This document shows, piece by piece, positions 34,355 to 41,883 of a stretch of 64,000 nucleotides of DNA. The translations under genes were made by a program, and so were the position numbers. How positions within the stretch are numbered: position 1 is the first letter of the stretch; the number at the start of each line of letters is the position of its first letter. The stretch lies in the NCBI RefSeq assembly GCF_947492455.1, contig NZ_CANLNB010000003.1, forward strand, positions 434,001 to 498,000, given 5' to 3'. The DNA comes from an uncultured Aliiroseovarius sp. Its GTDB lineage: Bacteria; Pseudomonadota; Alphaproteobacteria; Rhodobacterales; Rhodobacteraceae. Under the pieces are notes generated by a model that worked only from the letters and a program-made list of their open reading frames with translations, made no database searches and was not told where the DNA came from.

Positions 34355-35763
34355 GCGGCGAACTTCTCTTCCAGACGAAGCTCGGCGATGCGTTCGACCT
34401 GACGACAGGCCTCGGCAAACTCGGTGTCGCGGTCGTTGTCGATCCGGCGATGGAACGCTTCAAGGATCGTCGGCTTGGTGTTGTCCTTCACCGCGATGAT
34501 GAAGGGGAAGCCATGCTTGGTGGTGTAGCGGTCGTTTAGCTCGGTGAAGGTCGCGCGTTCCTCGTCCGTCAACATATCCAGACCGGCGCCCGCCTGTTCA
34601 GCGGTGCTTTCCGCGGTCAACCGTCCAGCCGCAGCCAGTTTCCCGGCCAAGTCGGGGTGCGCCACCAAAACGCCCAAGCGCGCCTCTTCACTGGCGCTGC
34701 GGAAGACGCGGGCGAGGGCGTTGTGGACGCCCGCAGCCGTGTCGTGGGTGGGGCCAAGCTCAAGCCCAAAGGCGCCTTCGGCAATCCAAGGGCTGTGTTC
34801 GAACACGCCGCCGAACTCGGCCACGAATGTCTGTTGGTCCATCTTGGACGGTTTCAATCTTTGCATTGGGGGGTGCTCCTTGGCCCAGTGATCGGCAATC
34901 TGTTCGCGGGTGGCGAACCAGACCCCATCGTGCGATTTGAAGTAGTCGATGACGCGTTTCAGCGCGACAGCTCGGCCCGGACGTCCGATCAGGCGGCAAT
35001 GCAGGCCGATAGAAAGGATCTTGGGCGCGCCGGAATTCCCTTCGGCATAGAGCATGTCGAAGCTGTCCTTCAGATAGCTCTCGAACTGGTCGCCATTGGT
35101 GTAGCCCGCCTGAATCGCAAAACGCATATCGTTGCAGTCCATCGTGTAGGGCACCACCAGTTGGTCCTTGCCACCGGCGGTGATCCAATAAGGAAGGTCA
35201 TCGGCGTAACTGTCTGCGATATAGGCGAAATCGCCTTCTTCTGCAGCCAGCTCCACCGTGTTCATCGAACAGCGACCGGTGTACCAGCCACGCGGGGCCG
35301 TGCCGGTGACTTCGGTGTGCAGGCGGATCGCATCGCGGATCTGTTCCCGCTCCTCATCTGGCGACATATCCTTGTGCTCGACCCATTTCAGGCCGTGGCT
35401 GGCGATCTCCCAGTTCGCAGCCTTCATCGCCTTCACTTGCTCTGGCGCACGCGCCAAAGCTGTGGCCACGCCGTAAACCGTGACGGGCAGGTCCCCAAGC
35501 AGTCGGTGCACACGCCAGAACCCGGCCCGCGAACCGTATTCATAGATGGACTCCATGTTCCAATGGCGCTGCCCCGGCCAAGGTTGCGCCCCGGTGATTT
35601 CGGACAGGAAGGCTTCGGATGCTGCGTCTCCGTGCAGGACGCAGTTCTCGCCGCCCTCTTCATAGTTCAGGACGATCTGAACGGCGATCTTTGCGTCGCC
35701 CGGCCATTTGACGACCGGTGGCTTGGCGCCGTATCCGGTCATGTCTCGTGGGTATCGTGTCAC
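34351..35763 (-). CDS. puuE: Fused allantoinase (PuuE) and OHCU decarboxylase (UraD)
   Basis: A 470-residue fusion. Residues 1 to about 300 are the PuuE-type, metal-independent allantoinase with a polysaccharide-deacetylase fold (VQIVLNYEEGGEN, GSRAGFWRVHRLL, ASHGLKWVEH). From about residue 304 the UraD domain begins; catalytic His369 is in VAHPDLAG and the C-terminal block is NDRYTTKHGFPFIIAVK. UraD decarboxylates 2-oxo-4-hydroxy-4-carboxy-5-ureidoimidazoline to S-allantoin, and PuuE opens allantoin to allantoate, so one protein does two successive steps. The start is a GTG at 35763 with AAAGGGA before it. Such fusions are known in Proteobacteria. Confidence 0.93.
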   Translation of the reverse strand: MTRYPRDMTGYGAKPPVVKWPGDAKIAVQIVLNYEEGGENCVLHGDAASEAFLSEITGAQPWPGQRHWNMESIYEYGSRAGFWRVHRLLGDLPVTVYGVATALARAPEQVKAMKAANWEIASHGLKWVEHKDMSPDEEREQIRDAIRLHTEVTGTAPRGWYTGRCSMNTVELAAEEGDFAYIADSYADDLPYWITAGGKDQLVVPYTMDCNDMRFAIQAGYTNGDQFESYLKDSFDMLYAEGNSGAPKILSIGLHCRLIGRPGRAVALKRVIDYFKSHDGVWFATREQIADHWAKEHPPMQRLKPSKMDQQTFVAEFGGVFEHSPWIAEGAFGLELGPTHDTAAGVHNALARVFRSASEEARLGVLVAHPDLAGKLAAAGRLTAESTAEQAGAGLDMLTDEERATFTELNDRYTTKHGFPFIIAVKDNTKPTILEAFHRRIDNDRDTEFAEACRQVERIAELRLEEKFAA

Positions 35764-35927
35764 GTGGTTTCCCTTTGCTAGTCTTGAATGTCATTCTAGG
35801 TCAGAAAATCTGCGCACACTTTCAAAATAAATAAGAAGGATTGTTTGGCAGTCGGGCTCTGTGTGCGTCTGCGCATCCAGACTAAGAAGAGGGTGCCAAG
35901 CAAAAGCCCATATAGGAGACACCGAAG

Positions 35928-36281
35928 ATGACAGGCTACCTGACCACGCATGTGCTTGATACCGCCCGCGGGTGTCCCGCTGAGGGCTTGAAGATCGAGC
36001 TGTTTCGGCTGGATGGCGCTGAGCGCACCCTGCTTAAGACGCTGGTGACCAACGACGATGGCCGGACCGATGAACAGATCCTGCCTGCCGAGACATTTGA
36101 GACCGGCGAGTATGAGCTTGTGTTTTACGCGGGGGATTACCTAGACAGCATCGGTGTTCCGCCTGAAGCGCCCCGATTTCTGGATGTGATCCCGCTGCGC
36201 TTTGGCATGTCCGAGGCATCGCACTATCACGTGCCACTGCTTCTATCGCCCTTCGGGTATTCGACCTATCGGGGCAGCTGA
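35928..36281 (+). CDS. uraH: 5-Hydroxyisourate hydrolase
   Basis: A 117-residue transthyretin-like enzyme. The N-terminal motif [11 protein letters not shown] and the C-terminal [18 protein letters not shown], ending in the diagnostic YRGS, are both present; a conserved Arg-Thr pair lies in DGRTDEQIL. It hydrolyses 5-hydroxyisourate, the product of urate hydroxylase, to the OHCU substrate of UraD. No signal peptide is seen, so it is cytoplasmic. It is divergent from puuE-uraD over a 164-bp spacer and convergent with the LysR gene, whose stop is only 2 bases away. Confidence 0.95.
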   Translation: MTGYLTTHVLDTARGCPAEGLKIELFRLDGAERTLLKTLVTNDDGRTDEQILPAETFETGEYELVFYAGDYLDSIGVPPEAPRFLDVIPLRFGMSEASHYHVPLLLSPFGYSTYRGS

Positions 36282-36283
36282 GC

Positions 36284-37201
36284 CTAGCCCTGATCCGAGC
36301 TGCGGATGCTGGTGGCGATCCGGTCGATCACGAACTCCATGAACAATCGTGACTTAGGGTCCTGACCGCGCCGGTGCGTGAACAAACACGCCATCTGGAT
36401 CGGTTCGGGCGGGGTTTCGGTGGCGACGGGCACCAGCCGCCCTGATTTCAGGTGTTCAGAAATTTCGAAAACCGGCTTCATCGCGATGCCATTTCCACCC
36501 AGCGCCCAATCGGTCAGTACATCCCCGTCATCCGATTCATAGCGCCCCGTCACGCGAAAGCGTTTCGGGCCGTCTTTCGTGGTCAGCAGCCACTGAAATT
36601 CGGTCGCGCCGGGGAAGCGCAGGTTCAGGCATTCATGCCCATCGTTGATAAGGTCATCGCCGTTTTGCGGCATGCCGCGTTGCTTAATATACTCAGGCGT
36701 CGCGCAGAGGACGCGTTCGACATCCGCGATCTTGCGGATCTTGAGGTTGCTGTCCTCCGGCTGCCCAAGGAAGAACGCCAGATCCAGCCCCTCGGTCGTC
36801 AGGTCCACTTTGCGGTCGGTCAGGCGCAGGCGCACGCTGACTTCCGGGTACTTCTTCAGAAAGTCCGGCACCAAGGGGGCGATCAGACGCCGTCCGACTC
36901 CCAACGGGGCAGCAACATAGAGCGGTCCACGCGGATTGTCCGTAATATCAACAATTTGCGCCTCGGCGTTTTCGACCGCTTCAAGGATTTCCGTTGCGCC
37001 GCGATAGAACCTTTCGCCCTGTTCCGTGGGGGCCAGACTGCGTGTGGTGCGTTGAAATAATCGGACGCCCAGATAATCCTCGAGCTGTGAAATGCGCGAG
37101 GAAGTCACCGCAGGCGACACCCGAAGGTCGCGTCCCGCAGCGGACATGCTGCCCAATTCATAGACGCGGACAAAGGTTCGGATGTTGGCGAGATAGGACA
37201 T
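36284..37201 (-). CDS. LysR-family regulator, divergent from puuD
   Basis: A 305-residue LysR-type regulator with an N-terminal winged helix (ANIRTFVRVYELGSMSAAG, then SPAVTSSRISQLEDYLG) and an effector domain from about residue 90. It is a paralogue of the regulator at 23486-24406, with the same CrgA-type layout and many shared blocks (RTTRSL-PTE, RKVD, SGRLVP versus SGQLVE). It faces puuD over 98 bp that contain a near-ideal LysR box at 37226-37246. The natural reading is that it controls urate oxidation, and the paralogue controls xanthine oxidation. The inducer is not known. Confidence 0.88.
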   Translation of the reverse strand: MSYLANIRTFVRVYELGSMSAAGRDLRVSPAVTSSRISQLEDYLGVRLFQRTTRSLAPTEQGERFYRGATEILEAVENAEAQIVDITDNPRGPLYVAAPLGVGRRLIAPLVPDFLKKYPEVSVRLRLTDRKVDLTTEGLDLAFFLGQPEDSNLKIRKIADVERVLCATPEYIKQRGMPQNGDDLINDGHECLNLRFPGATEFQWLLTTKDGPKRFRVTGRYESDDGDVLTDWALGGNGIAMKPVFEISEHLKSGRLVPVATETPPEPIQMACLFTHRRGQDPKSRLFMEFVIDRIATSIRSSDQG

Positions 37202-37266
37202 TATTCTGTTTTTTTTGATGCTGCTTGGTATTTAGCAGCAATACCAGAATAAATATGCTTAGCATA
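37202..37266 (+). promoter_or_regulatory. Nested inverted repeats in the LysR-puuD spacer
   Basis: TGGTATT (37226-37232) and AATACCA (37240-37246) form a perfect 7-bp inverted repeat with a 7-bp spacer, fitting the T-N11-A LysR box. Outside it TTATTCTG (37201-37208) pairs with CAGAATAA (37245-37252). A third palindrome, TATGCT-T-AGCATA, lies at 37254-37266, close to the expected puuD promoter. Confidence 0.65.
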
Positions 37267-37299
37267 GAGTGTCGCTAAGACGAAAACTGGAGGTATGCC

Positions 37300-38532
37300 A
37301 TGTACGACTTGGCAATTATGTGGGACTGGATCGCGTTTTCTGTGCGGTGGCTGCACGTCATCACCGCGATGGCGTGGATCGGGGCGTCATTCTATTTCAT
37401 CGCGCTTGATCTGATGCTGAAACCCAATCCCAATCTGCCCGACGGCGCCTATGGCGAAGAATGGGAAGTGCACGGCGGCGGGTTCTATCACACGGTCAAA
37501 TACCTTGTTGCCCCGTCAGAAATGCCCGAGCATCTGACATGGCACAAATGGCAAAGCTACACGACATGGCTGTCAGGCGCGGCGCTGTTGATGATCATCT
37601 ATTGGGTGGGAGGCGAGCTGTTCTTGCTGGACCCAACCAAAGCGGATCTGTCTCTATGGCAGGGCATTCTGATCTCGGGCGGGTCGCTGACAATTGGGTG
37701 GTTGCTCTATGACCAGATGTGCAAATCGAAGCTGAGTGAAAACCCGACGCTTCTGATGCTGCTGTTGTTTGTCATTCTTGTGGCGATGTCCTGGGGCTAT
37801 AACCAGATATTCACCGGTCGCGCGGCCCTGCTGCATTTGGGTGCGTTCACTGCGACCATCATGACCGCCAATGTGTTTTTCCAGATCATGCCCAACCAAC
37901 GCATTGTTGTGGATGACCTGAAGAATGGCCGCACGCCGGATGCGAAATACGGCAAGATCGCCAAGGTGCGCTCGACCCACAACAACTATCTGACCCTGCC
38001 GGTCGTGTTCCTGATGCTGGCGAACCACTATCCGTTGGCGTTCGGTACCCAGTATTCTTGGATCATTGCCAGCCTGATCTTCCTGACGGGTGTGACCATC
38101 CGCCACTACTTCAACACCATGCACAAAACGGGCAAGGGGCCGAACTGGACGTGGTTGGTGACGGTTCTTCTGATGATCGTGATCGCGTGGCTGTCGACAG
38201 TACGAACCGGCGAGACATACGAAGATGCCGAGGCGCGTGAGATGACCGATTTTGAACAGAAGTATGCCGCGGCCGATGGGTTTGAGGATGCGTTCTACGC
38301 CGTTGTCGGCAACTGTGCGATGTGCCACGCCCGCGAGCCGTCATGGGATGGCATGTACTGGGCACCGAAAGGCGTGGTTCTAGAGACCGAAGCAGACGTG
38401 GCGCGTCATGCCAAGCAGGTCTACCTGCAGGCGGGCGCATCCCACGCCATGCCGCCACCCAATGCGATCGAGATGGATCAGGAAAGCCGCGACTACATCG
38501 TGGCGTGGTATCAGGGGGCTACGTCCAACTAA
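37300..38532 (+). CDS. puuD: Urate hydroxylase PuuD, membrane-bound with cytochrome c domain
   Basis: A 410-residue PuuD-type urate oxidase. The first 300 or so residues hold about eight membrane helices and the N-terminal motif VRWLHVITAMAWIGASFYFI; after residue 325 a soluble cytochrome c domain follows with the heme motif CAMCH (Cys339, Cys342, His343) and a downstream SHAMPPPNA with the likely axial Met. The protein oxidises urate to 5-hydroxyisourate and should pass electrons to the respiratory chain rather than to oxygen directly. CTGGAGG precedes the ATG. No UOX/uricase or HpxO gene is nearby, so this is the urate-oxidising enzyme of the cluster. Confidence 0.93.
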   Translation: MYDLAIMWDWIAFSVRWLHVITAMAWIGASFYFIALDLMLKPNPNLPDGAYGEEWEVHGGGFYHTVKYLVAPSEMPEHLTWHKWQSYTTWLSGAALLMIIYWVGGELFLLDPTKADLSLWQGILISGGSLTIGWLLYDQMCKSKLSENPTLLMLLLFVILVAMSWGYNQIFTGRAALLHLGAFTATIMTANVFFQIMPNQRIVVDDLKNGRTPDAKYGKIAKVRSTHNNYLTLPVVFLMLANHYPLAFGTQYSWIIASLIFLTGVTIRHYFNTMHKTGKGPNWTWLVTVLLMIVIAWLSTVRTGETYEDAEAREMTDFEQKYAAADGFEDAFYAVVGNCAMCHAREPSWDGMYWAPKGVVLETEADVARHAKQVYLQAGASHAMPPPNAIEMDQESRDYIVAWYQGATSN

Positions 38533-38684
38533 GGTCGCGGCACGCCGGGTTTCGACACATTGAGCAGACCGTTTCGGTTCCTCCCACAGTCGTGTGTTCT
38601 GATGTCAATCACACAAGCGAGTTTTCGGTAGCTACCTGATCCGGATCAAAGCCCGGAAGATTCGAGAATGCTGGAATAGCTAGA

Positions 38685-39842
38685 ATGGAACTATCTGGAA
38701 TCTTGGTAACGTTGGGTGCGCTCTTTCTTGTGGGGCTTGCCGCTGACGAACTGGGTCGCGTCACGCGATTGCCTCGGGTTACTCTGCTTTTGCTCCTCGG
38801 CGTTGCGATCGGCAGCGAGGGTTTCGATCTGGTGCCAGATGATGTTGCCCAGTGGTTTGACGAACTTTCAATCGTCGCCCTGACCATGGTGGCCTTCCTG
38901 TTGGGGGGATCGCTGACACGCAAGAACTTTGCGCGTCACGGAATTGCAATCTTTACGATTTCTTTGTCCGTCGCCTTCGCCACCCTTGTCATTGTCGCGC
39001 TTGGATTGTGGGCTCTTGGGATAGCTCCCCAGCTTGCTTTGGTCCTTGCGGCGATTGCGACAGCGACGGCGCCGGCAGCGATGGCGGATGTCATTCACCA
39101 ATCCGGGATTGAAAACGGGTTCACGGACACACTGAAGGGTATTGTGGCCGTTGACGATGTCTGGGGACTGATCGTGTTTAGTGTTGTGTTGGTCATGATC
39201 GGCCAAGCAAGCGGTTGGGGTGGTGTCCTCAGCGGGGCGGCTTGGGATTTAGGCGGCGCGATTGTTCTTGGATGCGTTCTGGGCGCCCCCGCTGCGTATT
39301 TGACCGGGCGGCTGAAACCGGGCGAGCCCCAACAGGCCGAAGCCATCGGGATCGTTTTTTTGACCGCTGGATTTGCCCTGTGGCTGGAAGTTTCCTTCCT
39401 GATCGCCGGCATGACCGTCGGCGCCATCATCGCGAATTTCGCAAAGCACCATGATCGCGCCTTTCACGAGATTGAGCACATTCAGTGGCCGTTCATGATC
39501 CTGTTTTTCCTGCTGGCAGGTGCGTTGCTTGAAGTGGATGCACTGGTGCTTATGGGTTGGACGGGGGTTGGATTTCTTTTTTTACGAATTGCCGGGCGGT
39601 TGGTCGGAGGTGTCGTTGGTGCGCTGCTTGGCCGGGTGCGGGGCAACGAAGTGGGCTGGTACGGTCCCGCGCTTTTGCCACAGGCTGGTGTTGCCGTCGG
39701 AATGGCGCTGGTCGCGAGCGAGCAATTTCCGGAATGGTCTTCCGGCATCATGGCTTTCACCATCGCCAGCACAGTGGTGTTCGAAATCATCGGACCACCA
39801 CTGACGCTCATGGCTATTCGCAGGGTGTCGAAGGCGCGCTGA
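38685..39842 (+). CDS. Cation:proton antiporter (CPA-type)
   Basis: A 385-residue integral membrane protein with about twelve helices and the sodium/hydrogen exchanger fold. The ion-binding double Asp is in IVAVDDVWGLIVF, and the crossing helix ATATAPAAMADVIHQSG is typical of Kef/NapA-like CPA2 members. The length fits a carrier without the C-terminal TrkA/RCK domain of KefB/C, so gating by NAD or glutathione is unlikely. It follows puuD by 152 bases and has its own terminator. Na+/H+ and K+/H+ exchange cannot be told apart by eye. Confidence 0.85.
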   Translation: MELSGILVTLGALFLVGLAADELGRVTRLPRVTLLLLLGVAIGSEGFDLVPDDVAQWFDELSIVALTMVAFLLGGSLTRKNFARHGIAIFTISLSVAFATLVIVALGLWALGIAPQLALVLAAIATATAPAAMADVIHQSGIENGFTDTLKGIVAVDDVWGLIVFSVVLVMIGQASGWGGVLSGAAWDLGGAIVLGCVLGAPAAYLTGRLKPGEPQQAEAIGIVFLTAGFALWLEVSFLIAGMTVGAIIANFAKHHDRAFHEIEHIQWPFMILFFLLAGALLEVDALVLMGWTGVGFLFLRIAGRLVGGVVGALLGRVRGNEVGWYGPALLPQAGVAVGMALVASEQFPEWSSGIMAFTIASTVVFEIIGPPLTLMAIRRVSKAR

Positions 39843-39848
39843 AACAAG

Positions 39849-39877
39849 AAAAGGGCCGCGTCATGCGGCCCTTTTTT
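39849..39877. terminator. Terminator after the antiporter gene
   Basis: AAAAGGGCCGC (39849-39859), loop GTCAT and GCGGCCCTTTT (39865-39875) with two more T residues. The A-run lets it work for the convergent gene ending at 39895 as well. Confidence 0.9.
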
Positions 39878-39894
39878 GTGGATCTAGGTGGCTT

Positions 39895-40257
39895 TTACTC
39901 GGACTGCTTGCCTGGTTTCTGCAAGAACAGCGCATCGAACGTATAGACCAGAATGGCTGCACCGACCGCGCCCATCACCGCGATGCCCAAGAGGATGATC
40001 AGGTCAATCGGTCCACCGATATCCGAGAAGTTCGAGTGGGTCATTTTCTGCACAAAGATCACCGCGATCACCGCCCCGAAGGGCATCGACAGCTGGGCGC
40101 GCAGGAACTTGCGCCAGCTGACCGCACGATCGCGGATCAGCACATAGAAATAGGCCAGTGTAATCACCGCCGCGACAATCACCATGACCCAGAACAGGGT
40201 CGGGCCAAAGATCTCTTCAAAGACGGCGATCAGGGTGCCAAAGGTAAGTTCTTTCAT
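39895..40257 (-). CDS. Small membrane protein paired with sulfide:quinone oxidoreductase
   Basis: A 120-residue protein with three hydrophobic segments (about residues 20-42, 55-75 and 82-108) and a short polar C-terminus. I think it may belong to DUF5368, a family recalled as found in Rhodobacterales, but this is not verified. It lies 14 bases downstream of the SQR-like gene on the same strand, so the two form an operon. A role as a membrane anchor or quinone-side partner for the exported flavoprotein is inference from position only. GGAGGA precedes the start. Confidence 0.7.
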   Translation of the reverse strand: MKELTFGTLIAVFEEIFGPTLFWVMVIVAAVITLAYFYVLIRDRAVSWRKFLRAQLSMPFGAVIAVIFVQKMTHSNFSDIGGPIDLIILLGIAVMGAVGAAILVYTFDALFLQKPGKQSE

Positions 40258-40271
40258 CGGTCAAATCCTCC

Positions 40272-41585
40272 TTACGCGTCGCCACGGATCATGGCGTTAT
40301 AGGTGGCTTTCAGGGCGACCTCTTTCATCAACCAGCTGATCCAGAGCTCTTCCAGCGGGGCAATTACGCCCGGGAAGCTGGGGGTCAGATCGTTGTTATA
40401 GTCGAACTCGATCAGCATCGCGCGGCCGACACGGGTGATCAGCGGGCAGGACGTATAGCCGTTATAGCTGGCGTCGCTTTTGGTGCCGGCGATCTGCGCG
40501 ATCAGGTGTTCTTCGACCACCGGGACCTGCCATTTGGCACTGGCCGCGGTCTTGCCTTTCGGAACGCCCGCGATGTCGCCCACGGCGAAGACGTTGTCGA
40601 AGAAGTTGTGACGCAGCGTGTGCTTGTCGACCGTCGCCCAACCGCGACCGCCCCAGCTGCCGGGATCGGTCAGGGCCGAGTTGCGGACCACGTCCGGGGC
40701 CTGCTGCGGCGGCACGATGTGCAGATAGTCATAGGGCATTTCCGCATCGCCGTTTTCGGTCGCGAAGGTGGCCATCTTCTTGCCTGCATCCACCGATTTC
40801 AGCACGTGGCTGTAATGCGGCGTGATCTCGCGCTGGCCAAACAGCATCCGCAGTTTTTCCGAGATGATCGGAACCCCGAACAGACCCTTGTTGTGGGCCA
40901 TATAATTGATGTCGAGCTTCGTGGTGCCCGATTTGCGGGCGATGTCGTCGATCAGGAAAGTGTGCTTAAGCGGCGCGCCTGCGCATTTCATTTCGGTCGC
41001 GGGGCGGGTGAAGATGCCGACGCCGCCGTCTTCGGTATAGCGGCCCGCGGCCTCCCACGTCTTGGCGGCGTAATCCGGCCCGGCATAGAGCGACCCAATG
41101 CCGTTCTTACCGATCATGTCCATCTCGAAGCCTTCGATGGCGCCATAGTTCAGCACTAGGCCGGTGGCCAGCACCAGAAAGTCATAAGGAACAGTCTTGC
41201 CGCTTTCGGTCATCACCTTGTTGCCGTCCGGGTCGATCTCGGCCGCGCGTTCCGCAATCCAGGTGATGTCCTTCGGCAGCCAGTCGCCGGTTTGCGAGAC
41301 CGAGTACTTGGCCGGTTTCAAACCCGCCGCGATCAGCGAGAAACCGGGCTGGTACCAATGTTCCTTGCGCGGGTCGATGATGGTGATCGTGGCGCCGTTC
41401 AGGCGGCGCGACAGGCGGTTCGCCAGCGCGGTGCCAGCAGCACCCGCGCCAAGGACGACAATTCGGGCCTTGGTGTCGATGGGGGCGGGGGCGGCTGTTG
41501 CACCGGGGCCTGCGGCCATAAGGGCACCTGCGCCTGCGGCAAATCCAAGAAATCCGCGGCGTGTTGCGTTGAAGCTTTGTGACAT
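40272..41585 (-). CDS. sqr: Tat-exported sulfide:quinone oxidoreductase-like flavoprotein
   Basis: A 437-residue FAD enzyme. A twin-arginine signal TRRGFLGFA (residues 8-16) indicates export to the periplasm. The FAD-binding motif VVLGAGAAGTALA follows at about residue 43. The two redox cysteines are Cys201 in MKCAGAPLK and Cys380 in YTSCPLI, the form found in mitochondrial-type (type II) SQR, and the third Cys of type I enzymes is missing. It should oxidise sulfide to sulfane sulfur and reduce quinone. GGAG lies 7 bases before ATG 41585, so the frame beginning at 41606 is not used. A flavocytochrome c (FccB/SoxF) role is the alternative. Confidence 0.82.
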   Translation of the reverse strand: MSQSFNATRRGFLGFAAGAGALMAAGPGATAAPAPIDTKARIVVLGAGAAGTALANRLSRRLNGATITIIDPRKEHWYQPGFSLIAAGLKPAKYSVSQTGDWLPKDITWIAERAAEIDPDGNKVMTESGKTVPYDFLVLATGLVLNYGAIEGFEMDMIGKNGIGSLYAGPDYAAKTWEAAGRYTEDGGVGIFTRPATEMKCAGAPLKHTFLIDDIARKSGTTKLDINYMAHNKGLFGVPIISEKLRMLFGQREITPHYSHVLKSVDAGKKMATFATENGDAEMPYDYLHIVPPQQAPDVVRNSALTDPGSWGGRGWATVDKHTLRHNFFDNVFAVGDIAGVPKGKTAASAKWQVPVVEEHLIAQIAGTKSDASYNGYTSCPLITRVGRAMLIEFDYNNDLTPSFPGVIAPLEELWISWLMKEVALKATYNAMIRGDA

Positions 41586-41883
41586 GAGCGATCTCCAAAT
41601 AGGCAATGCTTCGTTTTGCTTGCCTCTCTACGCCTGTTAAGTATTCACGTCTATGAATGTGTTAAGCGGTTGGGGGTGGCCTAATGACGCAGTTAAATTG
41701 CGGTGGGATCAGATCGCAAATCTGTGTATGAAGCAGCGAGGCGGGTTTCTACCGCCTTTGTAGATATTGCAGCGCCCGCGATAGTTTGGTATACAGCGGC
41801 ATACCGCAGACAAATCCGGCCACAGAAGATTCTGTTTTGCCGGGTGAACGGGCTGCATCAAACTCGAAATCGTAGGGATCGTC
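41586..41883. promoter_or_regulatory. sqr-acnB divergent spacer with an imperfect palindrome
   Basis: This 298-bp spacer holds no gene. GGTATACAGCGGCATACC (41788-41805) has 5-bp complementary ends (GGTAT/ATACC) and resembles an operator, perhaps for a GntR-type regulator, about 80 bases before acnB. I find no clear -35/-10 pair for either gene. Confidence 0.4.
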
